Assembly (NCBI GenBank): GCA_910592205.1
Contig: CAJVPJ010000094.1
Coordinates: forward strand, 1 to 46,379
Direction of reading: 5' to 3'
Length of the DNA: 46,379 bases
From: Paraglomus occultum
Taxonomy: Eukaryota; Glomeromycota; Glomeromycetes; Paraglomerales; Paraglomeraceae
The notes below the pieces were generated by a model. It saw only the letters and a list, made by a program, of their open reading frames with translations. It was not told where the DNA came from and searched no databases. Both the position numbers and the translations under genes were made by a program. Shown here piece after piece: positions 1 to 12,031 of this stretch (positions within the stretch are counted from its first letter, which is position 1; every line of letters starts with the position of its first letter).

Positions 1-60
1 GGGGGTCCAACAAGCTATTAAAAAATATTCACATTTTGCATTAATGTTTAAATATACAAA

Positions 61-90
61 GTGTCCGGTGACTTTTTTCCACTGAGTGTA
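61..90. mobile_element. Possible end of a Tc1/mariner-like element
   Basis: Read on the minus strand, this stretch begins CACTCAGTGGAAAAAAGTCA after a TA dinucleotide (89-90), continuing into a GGACAC motif. That resembles a terminal inverted repeat with a TA target site. The rest of the element would lie to the left, outside the window, so no partner repeat can be tested. This is an inference from terminal style only. Confidence 0.25.
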
Positions 91-124
91 GCAAGGTGCA
101 TACTTTATAAAAGCTATTTAGAAA

Positions 125-152
125 AAATAAAATAAAATAAAATAAAATAAAT
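125..152. repeat. AAAAT microsatellite
   Basis: About five uninterrupted AAAAT units in an AT-rich intergenic stretch. Confidence 0.9.
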
Positions 153-1684
153 CGTTGACCAGTACAAGAACATTAAAAACGTAATATTGAGCAAAAGAAA
201 TACGACATCAACAAAAGCAAAGTTAATTTAAATAAAATTGATAAATTCTATGTTACTGCCATGAACTTGTTTTGATATATTGATTTAAGATTTAATAGCA
301 AATACAGAGTATTATTAATGGACGAATGAATTGCCGAAGAAATTAACCCAGAAATATCCGCCTAAAACAAAAGCATTCGTTAAACGTATTTTAGGATAAA
401 CAGTTTACAAGATCAAATAGAATAGGCATGTTTAAATTCGAAACACATAATTCTGTCAAGTTATTAAGTTATTGTCACATGTGTAAGTTGATGTTACCAC
501 AGTACGCCATTCTGAGGTACCGTACTTGTCGCGTTAGCGTTATACATTAAAAGAAAATATATCAGACCTTGAGAATACCCTTTCTTCTTCTCCTGCCCTT
601 ATGCCGTCCAGGTAACGCTTTAATAAGATCTACATTGAACCTTCCATATATGTATTGCATATACGGGACGTTCGTGTAATATCTGTAATATTACGTTGCC
701 CACGCGACAAGAGCTAATATGTGGATTATGTGATTCGACCATTTAAGTGAGAAAAAGATTACAGCTTTACTAAGAAAAATTGCACGAATCTAAATGTACA
801 AGGCCCGTCAATATACAGCCATAATTCTGTCCGCAAGTTTTGTTCCAACGCTAAAAATTAATTTGGCGCACGCAAATAACAAGTTCATCAACTAGGAAGA
901 TGTCGTAAAATGTATTATTACATTATCCCAGAATTTCATTAGAAAATTCTATAAACGTGTTATAATGGCAAACGCCTGAGTTTTGCATTAGTCGTCAATT
1001 CATAGCCGCTGAGGCATCAAGCACTCATACATTATGATGTAATTTTACATCATCGAACTGAAAATAAATATTGGCGATGAGCTTGGATCCGTTGAACGTA
1101 ACGGCAGAGTAACCCTGTTAACCGCATGTTTTTGCCGAAGAAAGAATTTCAGATTCAAACATTTATGTTTTTCTCGTATGTTAAGACATTCGTAAAGTTT
1201 GCACTGTCTTTATTTTCAACATTCTGTTTTTTGTTTTCTTTTTTGCGTTATGGTTTTAACTTGTCATTTTGTTGGCGATTATTAATGAGTAAGCACAGTG
1301 GGTTAGACTGGGTGTGGGTGGGGGGGTTTCATATCGATCGAGGATGCCGTTACAGAATATATGCACTTCAGCACATCCAAAACTTTGAAAAGTTTGACAT
1401 TACAAATTATTTATTAGGCGTAGTGCAAGATTTAAATATAGATTACAAATTGTTCGATAATTTTGGGAGATTTATGGTATTTACAATAAGTCTCTAATTA
1501 CAAATGGATTTCCACGGCAAGAGGGAACGTACTATAAATATATTGAATATTTTTATAATTCGAATATAGTTGGGATGTCGTCTGTTAATACGAGCATTGC
1601 CATAGTCGAGAAATAATTGGTTCAATCGTAAAGGCTAGATCTGTTGGCGATATATTGCAACTCCAACCAGCACTGTCTACTCGT
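153..1684. other. Intergenic, no gene seen
   Basis: AT-rich sequence downstream of the DENN-domain gene. The longest open frame (1126-1497, plus) is rich in Phe and Leu, has no recognisable motif or splice context, and looks like chance. No RNA gene was seen. Confidence 0.6.
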
Positions 1685-4600
1685 TTACATTAAATGACGT
1701 AATGATTGCCGTGGTCTTGGTTTGTACATTAATCGAGGATTGAAGGAAGATGGTAAGGTCTTCTTACTCTCAACTTGTGAATCTGCATTATAGAATCGAA
1801 ATGAGGCGTTGAACAAGAATCGTTTGTACTTCGACACATTCATAGAGTGTATTCTTACCGTCAAGCTCACCGGCTTTCGGTTGCACAGCTCGGAGGGTTT
1901 GTGTAACTGCATAAGAGGTATCCTATAATCACAATTATTAGATATTATCTTACGCGTATTTTTTACAGTCTTAAGAACGTCTTACTTACATCAAGGAAAA
2001 ACGTCGCTTCTTTCGCAAGCCTCAACTTTGATCTATTCAGCTTTGCAGTAATCATCTCGTCAAAGTATCTAATATCGTGCTTATCCGGAGGCGACACCAC
2101 CCGTTCATAAATGAAATGGGAGAATGCTTGTGAATCGACCAATCTGGATAGGAATGGCTATATTTAAAAGGCCAGTTGATTAAGATTCAATCATATCTCA
2201 AAAATAAAAGTTCTCTAATTGTCTAGAAAATCGACTAACCTTGGCTTCTTTCTCTGCTAATTTGAGAAATGCATCTTTCTTAAACACTTCGTTATCCTCC
2301 ATTAAGATTGTGAGACGTCTATCATGATCTCCATCTTTATGAATGTCACCAACACCGCCGAGTTGGGTTGCCAAAAAATTTCTATAGTTGCTAAATAAGG
2401 AGGCAAAGACGCGTAGAAAGGCGTCATGCACTTTTTGTTCATCAAAGCATGCTGGCATGCATGGATAAGCAATATCATCAAGACATTCTTCATGTACCAC
2501 CATCGAGCAACCTGTGGGAAAACAAACCGCATGGATTCGGTTTTGTAGTTATTAAATGATATTACAGAATAAATTATTCATGGCTAATTCATATCTTATC
2601 AATAACTGCCGCCTTTGTATGAATGCACTCTCTACTAACAGTAAGTTATTGTCTGTCTAAAGTCAAAAACTTACCTTCACATTTGAAAACAGTATTTATT
2701 CCCAAACTCTCTTTGCAGATACCACACGCAAGCCCTTCCAACATCCAAGTGGTAATTCCGTTTTCGCTACTATCATCATCCTCAATCTCAACCATCAAAT
2801 GACCCTCTCTGGGCAAAAATTTGTGATCCGTTGGTATACGCTCAGACGGATCAAGTAAAATGCTTGACGCATCATCATATAATGACAGATTATCGTGCTG
2901 CACTGATTCGGGAATACGCATATTTCCTTTGGTATTGATTCCACTGTTCTTCAGACCAAATACACTTTGACGGTTCAGTGTTTTGCTGCCAAATGCCTGT
3001 ATGTACAAATTATTTAATAAAGAGAAAATGCGCATAATCGACAGTAGTGTAATGTTTTTGTACCAGAATAGAATTACGCGCACTGTTCAGTGTTCCAAAG
3101 CGATCTTTTGGCTTCCTGTTAAATTTTTCTGTTGCTGAAAAAATCTTCAAATTTCAAGTCTGATATTTTAGCAAATATAAGGACTTCTCTTCAACACTGA
3201 TGCTAGAAAATTAATATTCACCCTTTCACTTTTGACACTCTTGTCACGGCCTTCCACTGCAGTAAAAGTGGAAAAGCGCCTTTGATAACCAGGTGCAGGG
3301 ACACTCTGTAACGAAAAATTGGATCTTGAGAACCTATTGGAAGCATATTGGACAGTTGGCGGTATTCCAACGTCTGGAGGAATGTAAGCATCAGGCACCA
3401 TTACAGAATTGCGATGATTATTTCTGTTTGATACTGCAAATGTCATGGGATTTGATCGAACTGGCATTCCCACAACTGAAGTGATTCGCTTATTTTGTTC
3501 AAAAATTCTTGATTTTTCAGAAACTGGCATAAATCGATTGTGCGGATATGCTTGCTGTAGATAAAGAGGTGGACCAAATGGAATGTTATAATGGGAATGC
3601 AGAGGAGCATAAGCTTCTAGGGATTGTACCAATTTACGTTTTTGTCGTGGTGGGATCTGACAGGGCATTTCACCAATCATTATGCAATCTTTGTCAAGAT
3701 CCACAATACAAGCCTATTTATCAAAGTAATGTTAAGTTACCGAGTCTTGGAGGGTAGCTGAGATACGATAATACAACAAATGTCTCTTACATCTTCAGGA
3801 AGTAGATCCATTCCCTTGTATTGACGTTCAATGCCCATTATATACGGTACAGGTGCCTTGAAAAAATTCATAGTCAATCTATGACTCAAACTGTAAACAT
3901 TACGATAAAAATTAATATATTGCATGTACCTGCACACATCCTATTAATCGAGCTGGGAGTATTGGAATGAAAACCCCTTGCCAGGAGAGCGGATAAATAA
4001 GATAGCTTATGCTATGAGCCACAACAAATAACATATCTGGGTAAGATGATATCAAAAGTATTTTTCCTTCTGCTAGCGCAACCTGTAACATGGAACACTC
4101 ATTGCATTACATAACATATCAATACGAAATGACAATCATTATGATCATTGCAAACCTCAAACAATGTCAAGATATTTTTGACAGAAAGGCTGCGGAAAAG
4201 GGTATATAGCGAAAACTGTGGTAAAATAATATTTCATTAGCTGTTATTCGACGCACGTATTGCCATATACATTAAACGTCATTGAGATTACTAACATCCT
4301 TCATTATAGGGATTTGATTTAGTGCAGGCCTGGAGCAAAAGAGTTGCGTATCATCAACAGTGATAGCAACTTGAAGTCTACCGGGAGGGGGAAGCGGTAC
4401 CTCATGAACAATGTTGATAATATATCTGGAATTCAAGCGCAGCCGGCTTAATATCGATCCGTAAGAAGTGCATCAAAGACATTAGAGAATTAAACCAACC
4501 TTTCTAACGGCAAATTACGATTCTGTTGTTTGCTAGGTTTCAATCCTTCAACCGACGGACACGCGACAGCACATAGCCAGTCTCTCATAACATCATGCCA

Positions 4601-6019
4601 AGGTAACTGACATATCACTCCGATGCATTTTGGAATCCATAGATTGCTGGTATCTATAACACCAAGCTTAGTCGGTTGCAAAAGCTGGGTATACAATGCA
4701 AGTTTCTCTTCTGCCTCAGCTCTTTCTCGCTCGGTCTCAGCAAGCGCCTGTGACGTCATCTGTGCTCCATGTTGGGAAATTTTCATTTGTGCCAACTTTA
4801 TTCGTTGTTTTTCGTCTCGAATTTTCTCGGCGAGATGGGCGCAATAGTCGATTTCATTGACCGTCTGATAATTCATATCAGAAGTAGGCATTGAGAAATC
4901 ATTCACATATGAGTCAAAGCCAAGTAAAGCTATGAGATGCTCACCAAGTTTTCTTGACACCACTGATCGTGCAGGGCCTTAACCTCCTTGACAAGTCGAT
5001 CAGGCAACGATTCATAAGTAGTCAGACAACCACCATAACGCTTCGATCCGTCTTCTTGAGTCATTACCTATAAGACTATCGGTCAAGGTAAATATGAACG
5101 AGTACATTGCAATATCAGCAGCCATGATGACAAAGGATACAAAACCGTGATAAGTTGCAGAAGGAATTTCTTCGCTTTCGCATATAGTTATATCATTCGG
5201 AAAGCAAAACTGGAAAGATAAAATTAATAAATAAAGTCTTGATGAAGAATTATAATTCTTAGACGAAATAAAGAAACACGTTTCCAACCATAGGTATATA
5301 AGAGGGAAAATCTTCTTGGCTCGAATAATCTGTTTGCGGATAACGAGCAAGAAGACGTGGGCTAAATTTGAGTTTCAACGGATGATTCTCCTTCTTAGTT
5401 GCTTCACTGTCTTGCGAAATAGGTGCCACATTCAAATATGACGCTTAATGAAACATCAAATGTGCTTTGTCAGTCATACGTTCGATTATCTAAACGCTCT
5501 AGCTATTTCCTTGTATTATTAAACCTGAAAAAAAGAAACCCATAAAGTCTACTTACTTCGACGCTGTTCATTCTCCTCTGCAATAAGATTATTCTGGTGC
5601 GTTAGATCCGACGAATTCTCGTCTACATTCTTTAAGCTATTACCCATGTATAACGATCTCCCACGCGACGTTGAATTGTGTCTGTTGATAAACGAAATTC
5701 TATCACCATGAGTGTCTTCTGGGATCTTGGACATAGAAGCTCGTCCAATCGCCTTTAAAAATTCATCGCGTTCGTGGTCGAAACGCGAGATGCTAGAGCG
5801 TATGTTCTCGAACAAGATGTCAGCGGAATGCTCACTCGCGACTTCAGCTAACTCTGCGTCATCACTGTGACTTTGGGTTGTGGAAGCGTTTGATTTAGCG
5901 TTGTGCAAGTCTTTGGATTTGAATTCAAGGTCGGGCGGTGACTTTTCCAGTAGATCTATATGAAAGTCGTTGGGCAGACCGGCAATAAAGACATAGTCGA
6001 CCAATCTATCTGAAGACAT
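1685..6019 (-). CDS. DENN-domain protein with internal C1 zinc finger (putative Rab GEF)
   Basis: A multi-exon gene of about 15 exons, roughly 1,000 residues. It starts at ATG 6019 (MSSDRLVDYVFIAGLPNDF, a typical uDENN opening) and ends at TAA 1685. The uDENN continues through FSPRLLARYPQTDY, FCFPNDI and YHGFVMTQEDGSKRYG. A charged coiled coil (about 4868-4650) follows. The central DENN core is at about 4430-3650 (VPLPPPGRLQV, LYTLFRSLSVKNILTLFEVA, EGKILLISSYPDML, ISYLIYPLSWQGVFIPILP, PVPYIMGIERQY, VDLDKDCI). A C1 finger with spacing C-x2-C-x11-C-x2-C-x4-H-x2-C-x7-C is split by an intron at about 2690-2515. The dDENN is at about 2170-1990 (PFLSRLVDSQAFSHFIYERV, FDEMITAKLNRSKLRLA). DENN proteins activate Rab GTPases in membrane traffic. 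C1 fingers usually bind diacylglycerol or membranes. The Rab partner is unknown. Some introns in the 4300-3800 region were not fixed exactly. Confidence 0.88.
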
Positions 6020-6640
6020 TTTGTTCTATTGAGCTTGAGCAAACTCACAGAGAAAACGGCCAAATCGCGTTATTCCCGCTCGAAAACGGTACAAAGCAAA
6101 GTTGGCCACTGTGCAGGAGGTCGAGGTATGGATAATCTAGGAGTAAAATTTGGGAGTACAGCAAGGGTGTTTGTGAAATGCCTAAGAATAAGAAAAGAGT
6201 GTGAAAGAAACGAGGAGTGACGAGTGGGTTGAGTGTCACCCAACGAAGATCTTGTGTGTTGTGTGAGAGAATAGACTCGCCATGTGCAACATGTTTAATG
6301 TTGAACGTTTGAGGTGTTTTGATTACCCGTTTCACAGTGCAATATCTCATACATTGTGCTACAAATTCTTAAAATTCCGTTACACGACAATTCATAGCAG
6401 AGTAGTAAGTCATTATTATTATGCCATTTTATTATCGCGACAAAAGCGTGGTATATACAATAATATTATGTACAGTCATTCGCAAACAATAATTGAATAC
6501 ACTGTGGAAAAGTATCATGTAAACTTCTCTATAATATCCTACCTAGGTTTTACAGTATTTACAATGGAGATTACTAAGCTGAAATTAAGAATTATGCAAA
6601 AGTTATACAAACAGACAACATAATCCGGCATCTACCGCGA
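6020..6640. promoter_or_regulatory. Intergenic: DENN-gene promoter and deubiquitinase 3' flank
   Basis: This 620-bp gap lies between two minus-strand genes. It must hold the 5' flank of the DENN-domain gene and the 3' end of the USP gene. Two overlapping open frames (6029-6220 and 6282-6623, plus) have no family features and are taken as chance. No clear TATA or CCAAT assignment could be made. Confidence 0.5.
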
Positions 6641-8089
6641 CTATTGACCTATCCTTTCGTAAAAAAGCATGTATGCTTCCTCTTTAAGAACCGATTCCAA
6701 ATCGACTTCTCTTATGTCCTCGTCGGACGTACGCCACCACTTCTTGTCTCGATGCTTCCGTCGATAGGTGACAAAATGTCCATTGCGATGATCACCCTGA
6801 TGTACTATTACAGACTTTAGCCGATATGTTAACGAGTTGATCCGCGTGTTTCGCATTGAACGCTGGTCATTACTGCGCGAACTTCCAGCTGCTATTAATG
6901 TAGGAGACGAAAGTGGTGATCCTGCTTTGGAATGCAATTCACTCGGCATATTTGCTAAATAGCCCGTCGGAGAATATGACGACATGTCTACGATCTCTGG
7001 AAAGCTGACTTGGCAAGTATTTTTCACAGTCATCCCCGTAAATCCCGTCATACCAGGAACGAAAATAGTGCGCGATAAGTGTATCGCCAAAACTAGTGGT
7101 AGCTTTGCAAACATAGTTTGCTTTGATGCTGGAGTCGGCATACGCTTTAGGGGCATTGCCTCAAGAAGCTTGTCCAGGTTTTCATTGTTATCGTTTTCTA
7201 AAGCATTCTTTATAAGCACTCGCTCGACACCTAATTTCTGCCTAAGCTTGGTTGCTTCTTTTCCTGGGATTCGTTTTAACTGGAAAATTTTATCCTCAAC
7301 AGCTATTAAGGTTTCAGACAAACTGCAACGACGGCAATTAAATTCGTCGAGAAATTCAATACCAGCATAAGACCGAAGCACTTGGTCCAAGGTACAACTA
7401 GAAGTTTGTGGAAGAGGAATTGATACGTGATCAAAAGTAGCATGCCTAATTGGACCAGAATGGCCGCACCTCATGCAAGATACTCGGCAGGCCGTCAAAC
7501 CGAGCAGTGGATTCCTTTCAGAATTCTGTACGAATGGATAACTATCCTTGTGACCTGTCATATAACGAACAGTCCGCACGTCAAACAAAGATTTTGGTCG
7601 GCGCAATTCTTCATCTTCATCAGTCAGCGCTTGCGACAACAAAGCAAACAGTTCGTGTGCGTCTTGCTGTTCACGATTGAGTAAGCTTTTCGCATTAGTT
7701 CGAAGAGCCCAAACGACTTCTGTTGGAAGAAAAGATTGCCGCTTTTGCAAAGGTTCGTTAAGTCGACACAGAGTATGCTGAAGAGCGATCGTGACATTAG
7801 AAGTATTATCTGGCGGGGGGCAGGAAGCTCGTTTTTCTAAATAGGATCGCAAGTAATCGAGAGAAGCAAAAGCTTGCAGCACTGCATTCAGGAAACAGGT
7901 ATTGCTCCCTTGGTTGACTAGGCCATTAACATAAGTTTTCGGAGCATCCCTTATTCTTTTCGAGCGACGTTTTTTCCTTTTGGTACGCTTGCTTTTCTTT
8001 GAAGTGACAAGTAATGGCACGACAAGAACGAGCGCCGCTGCGACTGTCGCTGCGGCTATTGGCGCTGCGTCTCTGATAAGATCCAACAT
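6641..8089 (-). CDS. USP30/Ubp16-like membrane-anchored ubiquitin C-terminal hydrolase
   Basis: A single-exon ORF of 482 residues. A hydrophobic N-terminal segment (about residues 8-29, Ala/Val/Leu-rich) is followed by a strongly basic stretch (KKSKRTKRKKRRSKR, 31-45). That is the layout of tail-out mitochondrial outer-membrane deubiquitinases such as USP30 and yeast Ubp16. The peptidase C19 Cys box is NGLVNQGSNTCFLNAVLQAF with the nucleophile at about Cys65. QQDAHELF follows, then zinc-type CxxC pairs (CRVSCMRCGH and CRRC), and the His box GHFVTYRR with catalytic His at about 438. The C-terminal acidic TSDEDI probably supplies the third catalytic residue. Family knowledge predicts removal of ubiquitin from mitochondrial outer-membrane proteins. 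The assignment to USP30/Ubp16 rather than another USP rests on the anchor and small size. The start ATG 8089 precedes the membrane segment directly. Confidence 0.9.
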   Translation of the reverse strand: MLDLIRDAAPIAAATVAAALVLVVPLLVTSKKSKRTKRKKRRSKRIRDAPKTYVNGLVNQGSNTCFLNAVLQAFASLDYLRSYLEKRASCPPPDNTSNVTIALQHTLCRLNEPLQKRQSFLPTEVVWALRTNAKSLLNREQQDAHELFALLSQALTDEDEELRRPKSLFDVRTVRYMTGHKDSYPFVQNSERNPLLGLTACRVSCMRCGHSGPIRHATFDHVSIPLPQTSSCTLDQVLRSYAGIEFLDEFNCRRCSLSETLIAVEDKIFQLKRIPGKEATKLRQKLGVERVLIKNALENDNNENLDKLLEAMPLKRMPTPASKQTMFAKLPLVLAIHLSRTIFVPGMTGFTGMTVKNTCQVSFPEIVDMSSYSPTGYLANMPSELHSKAGSPLSSPTLIAAGSSRSNDQRSMRNTRINSLTYRLKSVIVHQGDHRNGHFVTYRRKHRDKKWWRTSDEDIREVDLESVLKEEAYMLFYERIGQ

Positions 8090-8361
8090 ATTATACAGTT
8101 TATCGGATTGTTAACCCAAAGATTTTATATACTAGTATAAATACGAATGATATCACGTGATCCGACCTGCATAATTACTTGGTGCTGCGGCCTTGATTTG
8201 AGAAAAGCAAGTATAAAAGAGTCTTGTTGTTTCGTGCGTTCGCTGACCCAATATCGACGTTTTTTGTGACCAAAGCTCATCAAGAGGAAACTTTTCGATC
8301 GCAATCACGTGATCCAATAGATAGTTATTATTATAAAATTATTATCAAACTTGACGCTTCA
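8090..8361. promoter_or_regulatory. Divergent promoter with two identical CACGTG-centred sites
   Basis: This 272-bp gap separates the start of the deubiquitinase (minus) from that of ArgRS (plus). The 12-mer ATCACGTGATCC occurs at 8152-8163 and again at 8304-8315. Its core TCACGTGA is a perfect palindrome of the bHLH (Cbf1-type) class. CCAAT occurs at 8246 and 8314. TATAAAA at about 8213 lies about 150 bp upstream of the ArgRS ATG. The motif repeat is read directly. Binding by a bHLH factor is inference. Confidence 0.6.
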
Positions 8362-10666
8362 ATGTCGACTCTGCATACCGAACAAGTCGCAGCCCAGGAT
8401 AAAATTTCGTCGATTGACCATGAAAAGTTCAAAGTGAAGGGCGCAGACTTGGAAAATAACATTCTTGATGCATTCCGAAGTCGAATAGCCGTTGCAGTTG
8501 CAGAGCTTTCCGAGAAATCGGCCGATGACATATTTGCGTTGTTAGACGCTCCCAAGAACCCAGAACACGGAGACTTTGCACTTGCTGTACCTAGGTTACG
8601 AGTAAACGGCAATCCCGCGCAGTTTGCAAAAAGCTGGGCCGAAAAGGTGAACGTTCCATTGGGTATCTCTTTTTTTTTTCCCCAGTGGATGACTTGACAC
8701 GTATCCGCCCAAAGACTGACTTTTGGCAGATTTTTTTTTTCTAATATTCTATGTGGATTATTTACGACGTTAGTTTGTAGCGAACGAATATATTGTTTCA
8801 GTAGAGGCAACCGGGCCTTACTTGAATTTTAAGATTTCCCACGCGTTGCTTGCCAAGACTCTTTTAAATCACATCTGCAGAAAGAAAGAAAGTTATGGTG
8901 TTAATCAAACGGGAGCAGGTAAAACCGTGTTGGTCGAATTTAGCAGCCCCAATATTGCAAAGCCATTCCATGCAGGACACTTGCGAAGCACGATAATAGG
9001 CAATTTTATAAAAAATGTTCATGAAGCAAACGGATGGAAGACAATTGGAATGAACTATCTTGGTGATTGGGGAAAGCAATATGGTAATCAAACACAGACT
9101 TTGCGTAAATGTTTGTCTGCATGGAGAAACTCCTACTAAATGCACGAATTCAATGTCAAGGTATTCTGGCTGTTGGTTTCGAAAAATATGGGTCAGAGGA
9201 AGAGCTCCTTACTGATCCTATAAAACATTTATATGATGTCTATGTCAAAATTAACGTGAGTTATCAAGTTCAGATCTTTTTGTTTAAATTATTTATAACT
9301 CAAATACCCTTGAAATAAAATTACAGGCGGACGCCGAAAACGATGATGATGTCAATGTGCGGGCGCGCGCTTATTTCAAAAAGATGGAGGATGGTAAGCC
9401 CAAAACGTGTTTGGTATATTATAGTAGTTGTCGGAAATAACGAATCGAATGTACTGAATTACGCGTTAGGTGACGAAGAGGCACTTGCTTTGTGGAGGAA
9501 ATTCAGGGACCTCAGCATCGAAAAGTATAAAAATACGTACGCTCGCCTCAATGTTAATTTTGATGTATACTCTGGGGAATCTCAAGTGCCGAATGAGAAA
9601 ATTTTAAACGCATTGGCTGTCTTGAGAGAGAAAAATCTTGTTCAAGAGTCGAACGGTGCATTAATTATCGATTTAAAGAAATATAAATTGGACGTTGTCG
9701 TTGTCCAGAAGCAAGACGGCACGACTCTCTATATTACACGAGACATTGGAGCAGCTATAGATCGATATGAAAAATATAAGTTTGACGCCATGTATTATGT
9801 CATTGCGTCTCAGCAGGATTTACACATGTCACAGCTTTTTAAAGTTTTGGAATTAATGGGAAACGAATGGGTGAATCGTTGCAAACACATAAACTTTGGT
9901 TTGGTCAAAGGTATGAGCACTCGCAAGGGAACGGCCGTTTTCTTGGATGAAATTCTTGAACAAACAAAAATAAGCATGCACAACGTCATGAAGCAAAATG
10001 AGGCAAAGTATGAACAAATTGACAATCCGGAAGAGATTGCTGATATTGTCGGAATTTCTGCTACGATGATTCAAGACATGTCCGCAAAAAGGTAGTGCAA
10101 AGTTCTTTTCTCAATAGTAAAACAAGCTTGCTACTCACACTACTATTATTTTGTTGGGTAGGATTCGTAACTATGAGTTCAATTGGGATCGTATGTTTTC
10201 TTTTGAAGGTATGATAAGTTATAACAGTATCGTAAGCTAGCGGCTTTTTGCTTTCGGGATGTCTTTGTTCACAAGAGTTTTTTTTTTTTATTTCCTAGGT
10301 GATACGGGTCCTTATCTTCAATATGCTCATACTCGTCTCTGTTCGATCGAACGTAACTGCGGTTTAGACATTAATCCTGATGCGGACGTCAGCCTGCTCA
10401 CTGAACGTCCCGCAATAGATCTCATTAATATGATTGCACAGTATCCAGATGTGGTTAAAGGTGCATTGCGTAGTTTGGAGCCATGTACAGTAGTTACATA
10501 TGCCATGAAGTTAAGCCATACTGTGTCTGCAGCTTTGGAAACCTTGTGGGTCATGGGAGCACCAAAAGATTTGGCAGAGGCAAGGTTATTAATGTATTGG
10601 GCGACTCGAATTACACTGGGGAATTCGTTAAAGTTGTTGGGTTTGAAACCTTTAGAAAGGATGTGA
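8362..10666 (+). CDS. Arginyl-tRNA synthetase, cytosolic (class Ia)
   Basis: Charges tRNA-Arg with arginine. Start ATG 8362 (MSTLHTEQVAAQDK). An in-frame upstream extension lacks ATG. The N-terminal domain (ADDIFALLDAPKNPEHGDFA) is followed by an intron at about 8662-8802. The HIGH-class motif is KPFHAGHLRSTIIGNF, then NYLGDWGKQYG joined to ILAVGFEKYG across an intron (about 9084-9160). Other introns lie at about 9255-9327, 9395-9470, after 10091 and before 10300. The core includes DVYSGESQ, TLYITRDIGAAIDR and YYVIASQQDLHMSQLFK. The KMSKS-equivalent is GMSTRKG, as in yeast ArgRS. The anticodon-binding domain starts at DTGPYLQYAHTRLCSI and ends GLKPLERM-stop, the conserved fungal C terminus. 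About 610 residues, full length for the family. Confidence 0.95.
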
Positions 10667-11039
10667 GAAGTAATAAAGATGCCTAAAACGTATATGCAAA
10701 TCGTTGATAGCATAGGGTCTGAATGAAGAAAGTCGATGCCATTCACTACTGCGGAACTACTGCGGAACTACTGCGGTTGATAAATACCCTCCATCGGCAG
10801 TAGAAATGCTTTTAAACATTTCCTATATTCATTTTTTGCTGCAACAGTGAAAGGGTATCGATGGTTATGATGCCGCAAAAAAATAAATATTTGCAGTAAT
10901 CCAAATATTTATTAACGGAAATTTTCCTTTTTCTAAGTGATTTTTTCAAATGACAATTTTATATGAGTAAATGAGATGCGGTTACTCTACTTTTTCTTCG
11001 AATAATTACGAAGTGTGGTTTTGTTTGAAACGTAAAAAA

Positions 11040-12031
11040 TTAAGCTAAACAAAGATGTATAAAAAAATACAGTCAGTAATGGGAACAAATGCTGCATGCC
11101 GCACAATATTCTTAATGGCTTTACACTTACATCTGGGTGCCTCTTTGTAGGAAATAGCAGCTTCTTCGCCCATGGCGGTGATGATAGTAACCAACAGTTC
11201 CTTGCCTAGAAATTGGGACGAATAAATATATTATATAAATCCGGAACAATGCACACGTTGACAAATTATTTCAATGTTATTAACAAAAAAATACGTACCT
11301 TCATTGAAGTCGGCCTCAATCTTTTCGCCCAATTCACCTTCAGGAAGACGGACATCGTCTTTAGTACTGCCATCGCTATTCATCAAACTCAAGAAGCCGT
11401 CATCAATGTTTAAAACTGAATATTCGGTACCTAGTTATTAAATTTGATGGTTAGAAAGCGTAACCAACTGATTACATAGAAACATTGCAATACCACAATG
11501 CAACTTACGAGTGACGTTTGGCACGTCCATGTTATGGGTGGATGGGGAAATGTCTGTTTGTATGGGATTTAACATCTCAAATTTAGTGCGCCTTTTGATT
11601 TAGACTGTCGCCTAACTGCAACATTTGACAAATCATACCTTCAAGTTTCTTGCCAGTAAAAATATCTAAACCAACGAGATGAACTTTCTACATGATAACA
11701 GTGACCATCGATTCACTCAATATTACCTCATGTGGATCAGTCAAGTTACAACCATCATATATCATACCGCGTGACCATGTTTTCCAGTTTTACTTGTACT
11801 CATTTCCACGATCTTGCAAGGTCTCCCTTTGAGTACAACATACCCGTTCTATAACGTATACCAGACACATATTCACACGAGTTTAGCACCTAAAGCGGAG
11901 TAACATTACAAAAGGATGTGGCTTTATAACAAACAGACCTTTCTTAGGGCAGAACATTGCATAGGATACGTCGCTGACGCTCCCGATCCACCAGTACCGA
12001 AGTCCTCCTGATGATGCGCTTCCTCACTCAT
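11040..12031 (-). CDS. Translation factor eIF5A (hypusine-containing)
   Basis: A small gene split by about six introns, about 158 residues. Start ATG 12031 (MSEEAHHQEDFGTGGSGASA, then TYPMQCSALRK). Exons then read NGYVVLKGRPCKIVEMSTSK, TGKHGHA, KVHLVGLDIFTGKKLE, DISPSTHNMDVPNVTR, TEYSVLNIDDGFLSLMNSDG, LPEGELGEKIEADFNEG and KELLVTIITAMGEEAAISYK. The Lys in TGKHGHAK is the hypusine site needed for activity at stalled ribosomes. The last splice is inferred: AGA-T joined to CT-TAA after TTTAG at 11045 gives a terminal APRS. If that splice is wrong, read-through would add about 18 residues. Intron 1 has an unusual GTCTGT donor. Confidence 0.93.

Noticed and set aside
1126-1497. 123-codon plus-strand open frame
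   Set aside because: Phe/Leu-rich composition from T-runs, no motif, no promoter or splice context.
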